Below are positions 45,817 to 56,584 of a stretch of 64,000 nucleotides of DNA, in pieces. The stretch is taken from NCBI RefSeq assembly GCF_028888695.1, contig NZ_PNFF01000001.1, forward strand, positions 1,311,501-1,375,500, read 5' to 3'. Source of the stretch: Bacillus methanolicus. GTDB lineage: Bacteria; Bacillota; Bacilli; Bacillales; Cytobacillaceae. The notes under the pieces were generated by a model, which saw nothing but the letters and a program-made list of their open reading frames with translations, was not told the DNA's origin and searched no databases. A program made the translations under genes and the position numbers. Every line of letters starts with the position of its first letter. Position 1 is the first letter of the stretch.

Positions 45817-45983
45817 GGTCCTATAAACGGAATATCTGCAATTCTTCTTACAAATCTTATTGATCCTATAATATCTATTCTTACGGATAATGTAATCATT
45901 CTATTTAAGAGATATATAAAATCAACTGATAATATAATAAGTGTGCATTATTTATCTTATATGAGTTTTATATTACTCAAAAT
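45817..45983. other. Short AT-rich gap between IS66 and herA
   Basis: No gene and no clear terminator for herA. It is what remains of the original DNA right of IS66 copy 1. Confidence 0.4.
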
Positions 45984-47660
45984 TTATACTCCCCTATTAT
46001 CAATTTCAATTTCTAAAGGGACAGGAATTGCATCGCCCAGAATTAATGCTGTTCCAGTTGGTAAAGAAGATAATCTAGAAATTTGTATATCAGTAATAAA
46101 AGGGTTACTCTTCTTAATAAATTCTAAATCTAAATTATTTTTCAATCTATGTAAAATAAAATTACTACATTGAGAGACAACGGTTGAGGAAAGTTCATGA
46201 GGTTGTTGGCTAATAATACAAATAAAAACCCCAAACTTCCTACCTTCACGAGCAATTGTTTCAAATATATCCATAACTAAGCTTTCAGTAAATTGTTCTT
46301 TCTTAATATATTTATGAGCTTCATCAAAGATAAAGTTAATTTGACTAAATTCATGATTAGTACGTTGCTTTTGAAAACCAACTCTTAATATTAAATGTGT
46401 AATAAATTTTAATTTTGTATCTGACAATTCATTAACCTTAATAATTTTTGATTTTTTATCAGTAAATATTTTTTCAAAATTATTTCTTTTTTCTTGGTCT
46501 TCAACAAAGAATGAATTATATTCTGATAACAAAAAATCTAATCTAGTTATCATAGTCTGACAATGCGATCTCACATGTAAATTTCCCTTTGATTCTTCAA
46601 GGGTTAAAGCAATATTGATTCCATCTTTAATATTTTCTGGTTTCACCACAGGGGAATTGTGTCCTAGATATTTTTCTACAATATATTCTTCTGCATTAAC
46701 GATTTTTTTTTCTGTTAGTTCTAAAAATCTTTCAGAAAGTCCACTTAACAATTTTTCAGAATCTTTAAATACACCATAAGATAAAGTAAAGTTTATTAGC
46801 GCTTCTTTTACATTTTGATTATTAACCAGACTTGCATATTTTTTCACAAAAACTAACTTTGTAGAGGCTTCAACATTAGAATGGTATGCAGAAAAGCTAA
46901 TATACGCAGCAAGATCTTCCGAAATACCATTAGTTAAGTAGTGGGCTATTTTAATTCCATTAATTAATATTGGTAGTTGAGTTAGAGATGAAGGATTTAT
47001 TAGATTTATCCAATCATCAATTGATAAATACCTTGGATCTATTGATATTTGATCTATTAATACTTGTTCAACATTATCTAAGTTATATTCATTATGTACA
47101 TCAAAAACAATTGCTTTAAAATCTGAATCAATTTTTAATTTTTCTTGTAGAATTTTTTTTGCTGTAGTAGATTTCCCTGAATTAGTATTACCAAATAGAG
47201 ATAAATGGCCACAAAAGAGTTTGTCTTTATCCAACCTTGGTATAAATTTAACATTTGAATTAATAATGCCAATCTTTAGACCATCTTTTTTACTGGAAAG
47301 ACTTTTTTCAATTTCCTCATTTGTTGAGATATAAACTAATTCTCCAACCATTGGAAATTTCCCTACACCAAAATCTACTTTATTTGCATTAATTTGTGCA
47401 AGAGGAACCGCCTCAAAAATAACAATGTTTTTTATCTTTGAACTCTCATTTTTTACTAATATTTGTTCTTTTTCATATACCTTTGTAACTTGATAAATAG
47501 ATATGTATGATTGAAATTTATCATAAATGCTTATTAAACTACCAACTCCATTAAAATCAAATATATTACCTTGAGAAATAAAGGGGATAGGATCCCTTGT
47601 AATTTCGCAAACAATTTTATTTGCTGTTACTTCGATAATTTTTCCTATTTTTCTAGACAT
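45984..47660 (-). CDS. herA: HerA-like ATPase of a SIR2-HerA defence system
   Basis: 558 residues. An N-terminal HAS-barrel-like beta region (KIGKIIEVTANKIVCEI) precedes the FtsK/HerA ATPase with Walker A LFGNTNSGKSTT (156-167), Walker B INFIFDEAHKYI (near 440) and a sensor region FICIISQQPHEL. ATG 47660 overlaps the SIR2 stop by eight bases, a tight coupling. In characterised SIR2-HerA systems the two proteins assemble together, and the complex depletes NAD+ during phage infection. Very AT-rich, as is its partner. Confidence 0.9.
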   Translation of the reverse strand: MSRKIGKIIEVTANKIVCEITRDPIPFISQGNIFDFNGVGSLISIYDKFQSYISIYQVTKVYEKEQILVKNESSKIKNIVIFEAVPLAQINANKVDFGVGKFPMVGELVYISTNEEIEKSLSSKKDGLKIGIINSNVKFIPRLDKDKLFCGHLSLFGNTNSGKSTTAKKILQEKLKIDSDFKAIVFDVHNEYNLDNVEQVLIDQISIDPRYLSIDDWINLINPSSLTQLPILINGIKIAHYLTNGISEDLAAYISFSAYHSNVEASTKLVFVKKYASLVNNQNVKEALINFTLSYGVFKDSEKLLSGLSERFLELTEKKIVNAEEYIVEKYLGHNSPVVKPENIKDGINIALTLEESKGNLHVRSHCQTMITRLDFLLSEYNSFFVEDQEKRNNFEKIFTDKKSKIIKVNELSDTKLKFITHLILRVGFQKQRTNHEFSQINFIFDEAHKYIKKEQFTESLVMDIFETIAREGRKFGVFICIISQQPHELSSTVVSQCSNFILHRLKNNLDLEFIKKSNPFITDIQISRLSSLPTGTALILGDAIPVPLEIEIDNRGV

Positions 47661-48831
47661 TAATATCAACCTTTTCTAATTCGAAAATGTTCTCAACCAA
47701 GTATGAAAAATAATGTATCATTTGTCCATCTAACGTATCTCCACCAATTACATGCAGGTTTTGCTTATTACAATTTTTTTTATAAAATTCCCTTAATCCT
47801 TCCTCTCTAATATCACCCATAACTATCAATGAGAATGTCTCATTAGACAGAGCCTGCTGCATTAATTGATTAATATGTTCGTCTGGAAACCCGTAACCCA
47901 TAACGATTAATGTCATATTTGGCTTTTGCAATTGCAAAGAAAATTCCCTGAATAATTCTGAAAATGGGGATTGTAAAGATTGCATATGTTTATTTACTGT
48001 AGGATAAATTACAGTATTACTTTGATCTGCGCTTACATCATATCCTATTTTTTCAATTACCCTATCATTTTCGATAAACCAATTTATTGAACCATGTAAC
48101 TTAAACAGTCTACAAAATCGTGAAATAGGGTCCCATTTATCCTTATACCTATTTTCATCATCAACATATCTAATTCTAAACATAGATGGATCAAACTCCC
48201 TATTTATTATTCCATTAAAACCATTAATAAAATGAATTTTTACATTTTCTAGTGCTTTCTCAATAAATAAATCATAATTTGTTGTAAATATGTTTAATGG
48301 ATAAAAGTGATTTTCTTTTCTGATACTAAAGACATAATTAAAAAAATTGCAATAATCTCTAAGAGTTAAATCAGATTTCGTAGGATCTAAACTAATAATA
48401 GAATCCTTAAGCTTTGATAATATTGTATAATATAATGCTTGGTAAGATGGAAATTTATCATCATCTTCCTTTAAGAACTGTAATCCAGAAATTAACCAAT
48501 CTAAACATTTTTCAATATTATTGTTATTTTCATCTAAATATTCTCCCAGTAAGTGTTTATCTTCTAATTCATTTTTAATTCTTTTAAAAGTATTTCCCAT
48601 TAAAGGAATTGAAGAACAGGAACAACCCGAACCTATAAATATACTTAAATTCGTACTCATGAAATATTCTTGCAATTTTATTTTTATATTTTCAATAGCA
48701 TTTAAGTAATTATCATCATTTTGTTTGTAAAAGTTAAGGTAATTTAAATCTTCTAATTCATATTTAGTTCCATCCATAATTGTAATTAAGTTTTTATTAC
48801 CTTTAATGTAATAAGGGAAGATTTTTGACAT
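47653..48831 (-). CDS. SIR2-like NADase of a SIR2-HerA defence system
   Basis: 392 residues from ATG 48831. SIR2 motifs are FIGSGCSCSS (residues 65-74), FTTNYDLFIE (182-191) and the catalytic histidine in KLHGSINW (244-251); GYGFPDEHINQLM near 320 completes the NAD pocket. It is the first gene of the pair. The open frame extends to TTG 48876, but those codons run into the IS21 end, so the ATG is preferred, with only a weak CAGGG site. Known relatives cleave NAD+ on infection. IS21 lies 35 bases upstream and may have removed its native promoter or N-terminus. Confidence 0.88.
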   Translation of the reverse strand: MSKIFPYYIKGNKNLITIMDGTKYELEDLNYLNFYKQNDDNYLNAIENIKIKLQEYFMSTNLSIFIGSGCSCSSIPLMGNTFKRIKNELEDKHLLGEYLDENNNNIEKCLDWLISGLQFLKEDDDKFPSYQALYYTILSKLKDSIISLDPTKSDLTLRDYCNFFNYVFSIRKENHFYPLNIFTTNYDLFIEKALENVKIHFINGFNGIINREFDPSMFRIRYVDDENRYKDKWDPISRFCRLFKLHGSINWFIENDRVIEKIGYDVSADQSNTVIYPTVNKHMQSLQSPFSELFREFSLQLQKPNMTLIVMGYGFPDEHINQLMQQALSNETFSLIVMGDIREEGLREFYKKNCNKQNLHVIGGDTLDGQMIHYFSYLVENIFELEKVDINV

Positions 48832-48961
48832 AATGTACCCTGTAACTGCTAAATTATAATCAACAGTTTCCGCCAAATAAGATTGAACACTTTTTTACCA
48901 ATTTTCCTCTCGGCTAAGATATGATAGTTTTAATCATTTGTTTAGCTGGAGGACATGAAAG

Positions 48962-50518
48962 GTGGAAAAATTACTATTGTTTGTGGAAATACAACAACTA
49001 AAGAAACAAGGCTTTAAAGTCGCAGCCATCGCAAAAAAATTAGAGATTTCTAGAAACACAGTTTACAAGTATTTGGATATGAGCTTAGAGGAGGCCTCTG
49101 AGTGGATTACATCTTTAGGAAGCAGGAGAAAAAAATTAGACCCGTATCATAATCAGATATTAAGCTGGCTAAAGGAACATCCAGACCTATCTTCTGCTCA
49201 AGTGGAGGACTGGTTAAAAGAACGATATCCAACATTGGACGTTGGTGGAAGTACCGTTCGCTCTTATGTAAGTGAAATGAGAGATATCTATCATATCCCT
49301 AAAGTAATTCGTGTTCGAACGCATGAAGCTGTGGAAGAATTACCAATGGGGCAACAAGTTCAAGTAGATTGGGGGGAAATCATCATAAAGAATTCTGAAA
49401 ATAAAGATGTGAAACTTTACTTTATTACTTTTGTTCTCTCCCACTCTCGCTATAAATATGTAGAATGGCTTGATCGACCTTTTACAACGAGGGATACGAT
49501 CAGATGCCATGAAAAAGCATTCCAGTTTTTTGGGGGAATACCAGAGGAAATCGTATATGATCAAGATCATCTTATAACTGTAAGTGAAAATGCGGGTGAT
49601 ATCATCCTAACTAGTGAATTTCAGGCTTACAAGCAAGAACGCGGATTTCGAATCTACCTATGCAGAAAAGCAGATCCTCAGAGTAAAGGGAAAGTTGAAA
49701 ATGTTGTCAAATTTGTAAAGAAGAACTTTGCGAAAAATAGAGTATATGCCAATCTAGAGGCTTGGAATGAAAAGTGTCTAGCATGGCTAGAAAGAACAGG
49801 AAATTTCAATGTACATCATACAACGAAAAAAAGACCGGTAGAAGTGCACGCCCTCGAAAAGCAACACTTAAAACCAGTCTCTTCCCTGCTCTCTTTTGAG
49901 AACACTCTTGTAACAAGTATAACAAGAACAGTTCATAAGGACAACGTTATAAAATATAAATCCAATCGTTATTCTCTTCCATTAGGGACTTATCGCCCAA
50001 GGGGAGACAATACGGTGTATGTAGAAACCCAAGAGGAAGAGCTCATCATAAGAAGAGAACCACATGGAGAAGTCTTAGCCAGACACCCACTATGCCACGG
50101 AAAAGGAGAATTGATAAAGAACCGTCAACATACAAGAGATCGCTCAAAAGGAATTCATGCATACAAAGAAACCGTAATTCGGCAGTTTAAGGATCAAGAA
50201 AAAGCAGAGCAGTTTATCCATGAGGTTGGAATCCGTTATCCAAGATACATTCGGGACCAACTACAAGTCATTCAATGTGCCATCACCCAATATCGACAAG
50301 ATATAGATGAGGCCCTAGCTGTTTGTATCAAAGATCAGTTATGGAGTGCCAATGATCTTCGGGATATTGCCCAACATTTTACTCGATTAAAAGAAACAAA
50401 AACTTCGAAACCAAATTCAATTCAAGAACCTAAAAATATCAACCCGGCAATAAAAGCCACAGCAGCAACTAGGGAAATGGATGATTATATCAAGATATTA
50501 GGGGGTGCTTCATCATGA
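48962..50518 (+). CDS. istA: IS21 transposase IstA
   Basis: 518 residues from GTG 48962 after GGAGG. It has an N-terminal helix-turn-helix (FKVAAIAKKLEISRNTVYKY), the DDE core (VQVDWGE, IVYDQDHL, PQSKGKVENVVKF) and a C-terminal Mu-type domain with KYKSNRYSLPLGTY. It overlaps istB by four bases. Confidence 0.94.
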   Translation: MEKLLLFVEIQQLKKQGFKVAAIAKKLEISRNTVYKYLDMSLEEASEWITSLGSRRKKLDPYHNQILSWLKEHPDLSSAQVEDWLKERYPTLDVGGSTVRSYVSEMRDIYHIPKVIRVRTHEAVEELPMGQQVQVDWGEIIIKNSENKDVKLYFITFVLSHSRYKYVEWLDRPFTTRDTIRCHEKAFQFFGGIPEEIVYDQDHLITVSENAGDIILTSEFQAYKQERGFRIYLCRKADPQSKGKVENVVKFVKKNFAKNRVYANLEAWNEKCLAWLERTGNFNVHHTTKKRPVEVHALEKQHLKPVSSLLSFENTLVTSITRTVHKDNVIKYKSNRYSLPLGTYRPRGDNTVYVETQEEELIIRREPHGEVLARHPLCHGKGELIKNRQHTRDRSKGIHAYKETVIRQFKDQEKAEQFIHEVGIRYPRYIRDQLQVIQCAITQYRQDIDEALAVCIKDQLWSANDLRDIAQHFTRLKETKTSKPNSIQEPKNINPAIKATAATREMDDYIKILGGASS

Positions 50519-51285
50519 CGAAAACAGTACAGATCCTTCAAGAGTATTTCCGCCATCTTCGGATGACGGAAACGGCTAATGAACTGCCCGCGTTACTTCG
50601 TAATGCAGAAAAAATGTCGTGGACTTATCAAGAGTTTCTACAGAAGCTTCTAATGTATGAGTTAGAACGAAGAGAAGAAAAGAATGTGGAAAAGAGATTG
50701 AAATGGGCACAGTTCCCGTATCAAAAGACACTAGATGAATTTCATATCGAAGAGCAGAGATCTCTTAGTACGCGTCAATTAAACCAATTAAGAGAACTCA
50801 ATTGGCTAGAGCAACAATACAATCTGATTCTATTAGGACCCCAAGGAGCTGGAAAAACTCATATTGGAATTGGATTAGGGATAGAAGCCATTCATAAGGG
50901 TTATAAGGTTGCTTTTTCAACTATGGGAGAGCTTGTACACTTTTTAAAAACGGAAGAGTATATAAGGAAGTCGCAAATCCAGCTTAAAAGAATAAGAGAA
51001 TCAGATTTAGTCATCATTGATGATTTAATGTACATGGCTATCGATCAAAGGGAAGCAAATTTGTTCTTTCATCTAGTAAATCATCTATACGAACGTAGCT
51101 CCATTATTCTAACCTCTAACAAAGGACCAGAAGAATGGAGTGAATTGATGGGAGACCAAGGGATCATGATGGCTATTTTGGATCGTTTGCTTCATCGAGT
51201 AGAGGTCATTCAGCTAAATGAAAATGACAGTTACAGAATGAAGCATCGAACTACCATTTTTGAGAAACAAAGTGTTCAAAATTAA
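50515..51285 (+). CDS. istB: IS21 helper ATPase IstB
   Basis: 256 residues, AAA+ of the DnaC type. Walker A is LLGPQGAGKTHI (near 113) and Walker B is LVIIDDLMYM. It promotes target selection by IstA. Intact. Confidence 0.94.
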   Translation: MTKTVQILQEYFRHLRMTETANELPALLRNAEKMSWTYQEFLQKLLMYELERREEKNVEKRLKWAQFPYQKTLDEFHIEEQRSLSTRQLNQLRELNWLEQQYNLILLGPQGAGKTHIGIGLGIEAIHKGYKVAFSTMGELVHFLKTEEYIRKSQIQLKRIRESDLVIIDDLMYMAIDQREANLFFHLVNHLYERSSIILTSNKGPEEWSELMGDQGIMMAILDRLLHRVEVIQLNENDSYRMKHRTTIFEKQSVQN

Positions 51286-51492
51286 CGAGCAAAAAGTGTT
51301 CAAAACTACTTGACGGTTACAACCCCCATTAAGAATCTTTATTTTAACTCTATTTAGAATTAAATACTTGTATGTAAATACAAAATAATCTAAATTATCA
51401 TTTTAAAGGTAACCGTAAAATAGTACCCACCTATTAACCTAGATGACACTTTGAGATAATCTCTTCAAATCAATATTTGAGGAGGTTTTTTG

Positions 51493-51819
51493 ATGTCTCG
51501 AGCAGAATTGCGAAAAGAATGGGAACTTCGGATCGCTGAGTTTAGGGCAAGTGGACAAACCCAATCCAAATGGTGTGCTAACAATAATGTGAAGCTCCAT
51601 CAATTAAAATATTGGCTTAAGAAAATTGAAAACACAAATCGGATCTCAGCACCATCACCTAAATGGGTCTCGGTCACAATGGATGAACAATATGCCGAAT
51701 CAAAAGACACTTCATTATCCTTACAGATTAAAATAGGTCAAGCATCCATAGAGGTTAAACCAGGTTTCGACCCATCTTTCCTTGCGGAAGTCGTCAGGAC
51801 GTTAAGATCGCTATGTTAA
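51493..51819 (+). CDS. tnpA: IS66 TnpA-like protein, copy 2
   Basis: 108 residues from ATG 51493. It differs from copy 1 at a few positions (for example SPKWVSVTM against STNWVSITM). Overlaps tnpB. Confidence 0.88.
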   Translation: MSRAELRKEWELRIAEFRASGQTQSKWCANNNVKLHQLKYWLKKIENTNRISAPSPKWVSVTMDEQYAESKDTSLSLQIKIGQASIEVKPGFDPSFLAEVVRTLRSLC

Positions 51820-52169
51820 ACGAAACAATGATCGCGAATGTTTACCTCGCCCGAGGGAGTACAGATTTGCGCAAATCCATTGATGGATTGGCTGCGTTGG
51901 TGAAAGAAGGGTTTGATCTAGACCCCTTTTCGCCTAGCTACTTTGTCTTTTGTAATCGTAATCGGGATAAACTGAAAATCCTTCATTGGGAGCACAATGG
52001 CTTTTGGCTCTATTATAGACGTTTAGAGCGCGGAAAATTTCAATGGCCAACGGAAGAAAGTGATGTACCGCTAAAATTAAGCCGCCGCCAGTTCCGTTGG
52101 TTACTTGATGGACTTCCACTTGAACAGCGCCAGGCTCATCCTGAAGTTACCGCGAGGACAGTCATATAA
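51813..52169 (+). CDS. tnpB: IS66 TnpB (Orf2), copy 2
   Basis: 118 residues, one substitution from copy 1. Carries ARGSTDLRKSIDGLAALV. Confidence 0.92.
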   Translation: MLNETMIANVYLARGSTDLRKSIDGLAALVKEGFDLDPFSPSYFVFCNRNRDKLKILHWEHNGFWLYYRRLERGKFQWPTEESDVPLKLSRRQFRWLLDGLPLEQRQAHPEVTARTVI

Positions 52170-52239
52170 AATCATATTTTTTTTATTTACACACCAATTT
52201 TTAAAAGGGATTGATCATAATTTGTCGAATAGATAAAGT

Positions 52240-53823
52240 ATGAAAAAGACAACGAAAACACCCACCCAACCAACTGAAAATCTTCAAAAACGATGTGAAT
52301 CCCTTGAAAAGCAAGTCGCTGAACTGACTGTAAAACTAAAATGGTATGAGGAACAGTTTCGCCTCAGCCAAAAAAGACGATTCGGCTCTTCAAGTGAAAA
52401 AACACATTCCGATCAACTAGAGCTTTCGCTCTTTAATGAAGCAGAGGTAGAAGCAGCCTCCAATTTAGAGGAGCCTGCTTCTGAAACCATTACCTACCGT
52501 CGTCGTAAAAAACGTGGTCAACGTGAAACGATGCTAGAAGACCTGCCTACGGAAACGGTTGAATACCGCCTTTCCGCAGAAGATCAGGTCTGTTCGTGCT
52601 GCGGTGGATCTTTACATGAAATGAGCACGGAAGTGCGTCAAGAAATCAAAGTCATTCCAGCTGAAGTAAAAGTGGTTAAGCATGTCCGTTATGTCTACGC
52701 CTGTCGCCGTTGTGAACGTGAGGAGATCCATACACCGATTGTCACAGCGTCTATGCCGGCACCTGTCTATCCGGGCAGTTTAGCTTCTCCTTCAAGTATG
52801 GCGTATGTGATGAGTCAAAAATATGTGGAAGGGCTGCCTCTTTATCGCCAGGAAAAGCAGTTTGAGCGATTTGGGTTTACATTATCCCGGCAGACGATGG
52901 CGAACTGGATGATCTATGGCGCAGATCAGTGGTTACGTTTAATTTATGATCGGATGAAGGATCATTTACTTAAACAGGAGATTCTCCATGCGGATGAAAC
53001 CACTTTGCAGGTGCTCCATGAACCAGGTCGAAAGGCAACATCCACTTCTTATATGTGGCTTTATCGCACTGGAAGAGAAGGTCCGCCGATTACTCTTTAT
53101 GATTACCAACAGACACGGGGAAAGGAACATCCTCGCAAATTTCTGAATGGTTTCAAGGGCTACCTTCATGTGGATGGCTACTCTGGTTATCAAGGGGTGC
53201 CTCATGTGACCCTGGTAGGTTGCTGGGCGCATGCAAGGCGTAAGTTTGATGAGGCCTTAAAGGTTTTACCGGCTTCAAAACAATCCGCTTCGGTAGCTGC
53301 CAAGGAAGGGCTCAATTTCTGTAACCAACTTTTTGCGATTGAGCGTGACTTAAAGGATTCAACTCCTGAAGAACGCCATAAAAGTCGTTTGGAACGCAGC
53401 CAGCCAGTGCTGGATGCTTTTTCAGCATGGCTAAAAACGCAAAGGTCAAAAGTCCTCCCAAAAAGCGCCCTTGGCCAGGCAATCCAATATTGCCTGAACC
53501 AATGGGATAAATTAGTGGGCTTTTTAAAAGATGGTCGGTTAGAAATCGATAATAACCGTAGCGAACGTTCAATCAAACCATTTGTAATTGGCCGCAAAAA
53601 TTGGTTGTTTGCCAACACCACACGGGGCGCTCAAGCCAGTGCAACGATTTACAGTATTATTGAGACAGCTAAAGAGAATGACTTAAATCCATTTACCTAT
53701 CTCACCTATCTTTTTGAGAAACTACCAAACATGGATACCCAAGATAAAGAGGCCTTGGATCAATTAATGCCTTGGTCATCAACGATCCCATTAGTTTGTC
53801 GAGTGTTTAAAAAGAATACTTAA
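52240..53823 (+). CDS. tnpC: IS66 TnpC transposase, full length
   Basis: 527 residues: leucine zipper, zinc finger, DDE core ([20 protein letters not shown]) and the IS66 C-terminal domain ([29 protein letters not shown]). Probably active. Confidence 0.95.
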   Translation: MKKTTKTPTQPTENLQKRCESLEKQVAELTVKLKWYEEQFRLSQKRRFGSSSEKTHSDQLELSLFNEAEVEAASNLEEPASETITYRRRKKRGQRETMLEDLPTETVEYRLSAEDQVCSCCGGSLHEMSTEVRQEIKVIPAEVKVVKHVRYVYACRRCEREEIHTPIVTASMPAPVYPGSLASPSSMAYVMSQKYVEGLPLYRQEKQFERFGFTLSRQTMANWMIYGADQWLRLIYDRMKDHLLKQEILHADETTLQVLHEPGRKATSTSYMWLYRTGREGPPITLYDYQQTRGKEHPRKFLNGFKGYLHVDGYSGYQGVPHVTLVGCWAHARRKFDEALKVLPASKQSASVAAKEGLNFCNQLFAIERDLKDSTPEERHKSRLERSQPVLDAFSAWLKTQRSKVLPKSALGQAIQYCLNQWDKLVGFLKDGRLEIDNNRSERSIKPFVIGRKNWLFANTTRGAQASATIYSIIETAKENDLNPFTYLTYLFEKLPNMDTQDKEALDQLMPWSSTIPLVCRVFKKNT

Positions 53824-53994
53824 ATCATAACTAAATCCCCATCTACTTATAGGTGGGGATTATTTGACGCTTACTTTTAAAGTAGTTTATTGTAATATTA
53901 AAATGACAATGTTTATTTGTTTTTGGCAATTAAAAAATGTATTAACTGGCAATTAACGATAGTCGTTTGAATGTATAAACAATTATTTCAAGTA

Positions 53995-54103
53995 CGCTTG
54001 ATATAGAGCTTTCTTCGGGTATAATTTTTTGCTAAGGAACGAGCAATAAGGCTTTGCTTAGGCAATCAAGCCTATCATACCCGCTACTCCATGTAAACCT
54101 GCG
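53995..54103 (-). ncRNA. Structured element copy C (possible ncRNA), outside any recognised IS3
   Basis: On the minus strand: GGAGTAGCGGGTATGATAGG, then a variable arm, then ATTATACCCG and TATCAAGCG. The main stem GCGGGTATGAT/ATTATACCCG keeps 10 pairs; T-A replaces C-G of copy A at one position. The proposed pseudoknot becomes GCTT/AAGC where A and B have AGCC/GGCT. The outer stem is partly lost. No IS3 gene is near, so this may be a remnant or an independent copy. Confidence 0.5.
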
Positions 54104-54247
54104 AATATGCACTAAACAATGTATACTCTTAATTGTAAAACACTACATTATTAGATTGCCATAAACACCTTAATTTATTAACTAAAAATGATTTTTTTCT
54201 TAGATATAAAATTTCCTCCAATTTGATGTAATTCATTTCTTGGCTTA

Positions 54248-54446
54248 CTAATTTAATAACATTGAAATATCTTTATTCTTAACGTCATATCCCTGTTTAT
54301 TTAATTTATTAGCAAGCTTTTCAATACTAACCAAAATTTCATATTCTTTAATCACCTTTTGCTCAAAAGAATCTATTTATAATTTTCTGTTAATTCAATA
54401 TAACAAGATAATTCTTTTACCGTTTTTTTGCTCTTTTAATATTCAT
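54248..54446 (-). pseudogene. Small unidentified protein gene, frameshifted
   Basis: ATG 54446 after GAGGTG starts MNIKRAKK. Allowing two one-base shifts (in an A-run near 54425 and near 54370), the text reads TVKELSCYIELTENYK and then DSFEQKVIKEYEILVSIEKL..NKQGYDVKNKDISMLLN to 54248. It looks like a small helical protein of about 65 residues. The family is not recognised. Confidence 0.5.
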
Positions 54447-54556
54447 TATTGTCACCTCAATATAAAATCCTAAATAATAACAATATTCTTCAACAAATGA
54501 CAATATTCCTTTTTATTTTTCTATTATCTACTTTAATAAATAAAACAACTGACAAT

Positions 54557-56312
54557 CTAAAAATCGTGAAAAAAAGAGGCTGTCTGATAAGTCCCTAAAA
54601 TAAAGCAAGTGGAGAAAACGAGCCGTTTTTCTCCACTTGCTTTTGTATTTTTTCGATTTTTCTCTGAAAGTAGCTGGCGGATGCCTGCTACTTTCAGTAT
54701 GTTGTGGGCCAATGCCACAATCCCAAACTCGACATATACCTTATCGAGACCCCGCAGAGAAAATCTGCGGAACGACCGATTGCCCTTGATGTGACCGAAC
54801 ATACTTTCTACATCGACTTTGCGCCGAGGGTAGATTGCGGCTTTCTCTTCACATTCAAGGGCTGTTTTTGCCTTCGCTTTCATTTCTTCGAAGACGGTAT
54901 TCCAGTGAACTTGACGATTTCCCTTTGCTTTCGTCCACTGCGCTTTCAATGGGCAATCTGAACAATTTTCACATTCGTATATTTTGAAGCTTTGCTCATA
55001 ACCAGACGGATTCTTTTTGTTTTGGTATTTCTTAAACGTAACTTTCCTTCCATTCGGGCAAATAAAACAATCCTCTTGCTCATGATAGGTCCAGTTTTTC
55101 ACGTTTTTGATGTCCTTTTTGTATTTGCGTGTCTGTTCTTGTACATAGGATCCATAAAGGAATCAGAAAATCAAATCGAGGCTCTTTCTCATCACCAACC
55201 GCATATACATAGTTTTCTTCACTGCCATATCCTGCATCCGAGATGACGGTTTTGGGCATCGGTAAAGAAGCAGAGGCCAGTTTCTCCATATTTGGTACAA
55301 AACAACGCGTGTCTGTAGGTCGTTGGTAAATGGTATAAAACAAGCTAAACTGGTTCTCCGTCCCCATTTGCACGTTATAACCTGGCTTGATCTGACCGTT
55401 TTTCATATGATCTTCCTTCATGCGCTTAAAGGTTGCGTCTTTGTCCATTTTGGAATAGCTGTTACGGTCGCCAAAGATTTTGTTCTGTTCCTTGTATTTA
55501 GCTAGTCGCGGCAAGAAATTTTCCTGAATCAGCTTTAAAGGTTTTTTACTTTTACTGCGTTCTTGTCGCTTCTCCTTACGAATCTTTGTATCTGTTTCCT
55601 TTTTGAGTTCCTCTGTTAGTGTTTCTACTTTTTCTTCTATTTAGCGACTGCCTCTAGATGTTGTTCAGTGATCTCTGTATTTTGTTCGGTTTCCTTTTCT
55701 ACCGTTCCAGCTTCTATTTCTATTAATTCATGAATGTGCTGTAGCGTTTCTTGAATTTTTTCTTTTAATGTTGCTTCAAATTTCGCTTTGTGCCATCCAA
55801 AAAGTAGCTTTCCATCGTGATGTACTTTTCTTCAATCAAATTCAGAATCATGGCTTCGAATAACTCATCTTTAAAGGCTTTCATCCGTTCCCCACGAAAC
55901 TCATTGAGCGTACGGAAATCTGGTTTTTGCATAGCTGCCAACCACATGGACTGGAATATTTTCTTTTCTCAACTTTTCGATTCCTTTGCAGGAATAATCC
56001 TTTTGGGAATAACCAAATAGAATGATTTTAAGCATCATTTTGGGATGAAAGGGACTTTGGACACTACCCTTAACACTTATAATGAGAAAACAATAGCTCA
56101 TCTAGTATAGCTTTTTCCATTTCATCCACCACACGTGCGACATGATGTTCTGGTATGAGGGATTCAATATCAAAGATAACTTGAATTTGACGGTTGTTAT
56201 AGGGTTTAAAAGTAGGGGCTAATTGTCTTTTAGAGGTCTTTTTTTCCTCTGTCTCTGGAAGAAGAGTCAACTGCGTGTTATAATTTTCTTTAGTAAGCAT
56301 TTGATTACTCAT
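54557..56312 (-). pseudogene. IS1182-family transposase, multiple frameshifts
   Basis: Starting at ATG 56312 (MSNQMLTKENYNTQLTLLPE) it holds the N-terminal DUF772-type region (PEHHVARVVDEMEKAI, LWLAAMQKPDFRTLNEFRGE), a middle with VISDAGYGSEENYVYAV and YNVQMGTENQFSLF, and the C-terminal zinc-type region (FICPNGRKVTFKKYQ, YECENCSDCPLKAQW, VESMFGHIKGNRSFRRFSLR). These lie in at least four frames with stops between. The last frame even runs 19 bases past the element end. Inactive. Confidence 0.9.
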
Positions 56313-56450
56313 TAAAATCGTCCTTTCTGGAATGTTGTGGGGTAACTTCATTTTACTAGAAAGGACGATTTTTTTGTGTACTTTTTTAAGAAATGAAAAA
56401 AATGAGAGGGGCTCCAAAAAGTCAGTTACCCTGACTTTTTGGACAGCCCC
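54576..56450 (-). mobile_element. IS1182-family element, degraded
   Basis: Ends GAGGCTGTCTGATAAGTCC (54576) and minus strand GGGGCTGTCCAAAAAGTC (from 56450) are imperfect inverted repeats. The right end also forms a long hairpin (CCAAAAAGTCAG/CTGACTTTTTGG). The transposase is broken in several places. Confidence 0.82.
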
Positions 56451-56584
56451 TATTAGTTTTATAATATATTGTAATATATTGGATTCATCACCACATTTTG
56501 TGATTTAACCAATAAAAATGAAAACACTCACAGATTCCTGGCAATAATGTTAGCGCCTACTTAACATAACAGGAGGTTCTGTAA

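Larger units (their letters stand above)
48866..51320 (+). mobile_element. IS21-family element
   Basis: The left end (GTTTCCGCCAAATAAGATTG at 48866) and right end (minus strand from 51320 GTAACCGTCAAGTAGTTTTG) agree at about 22 of 30 positions. Both continue with GAACACTTTTT, an inner repeat typical of IS21 termini. istA and istB are intact. The exact ends and any target duplication are not certain. Confidence 0.82.
51409..53874 (+). mobile_element. IS66-family element, copy 2 (complete, with target duplication)
   Basis: Ends GTAACCGTAAAATAGTACCC (51409) and, minus strand from 53874, GTAAGCGTCAAATAATCCCC are clear inverted repeats. Both flanks are the same 8 bp TTTTAAAG (51401-51408 and 53875-53882), the expected IS66 duplication. 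All three genes are full length. Confidence 0.96.
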
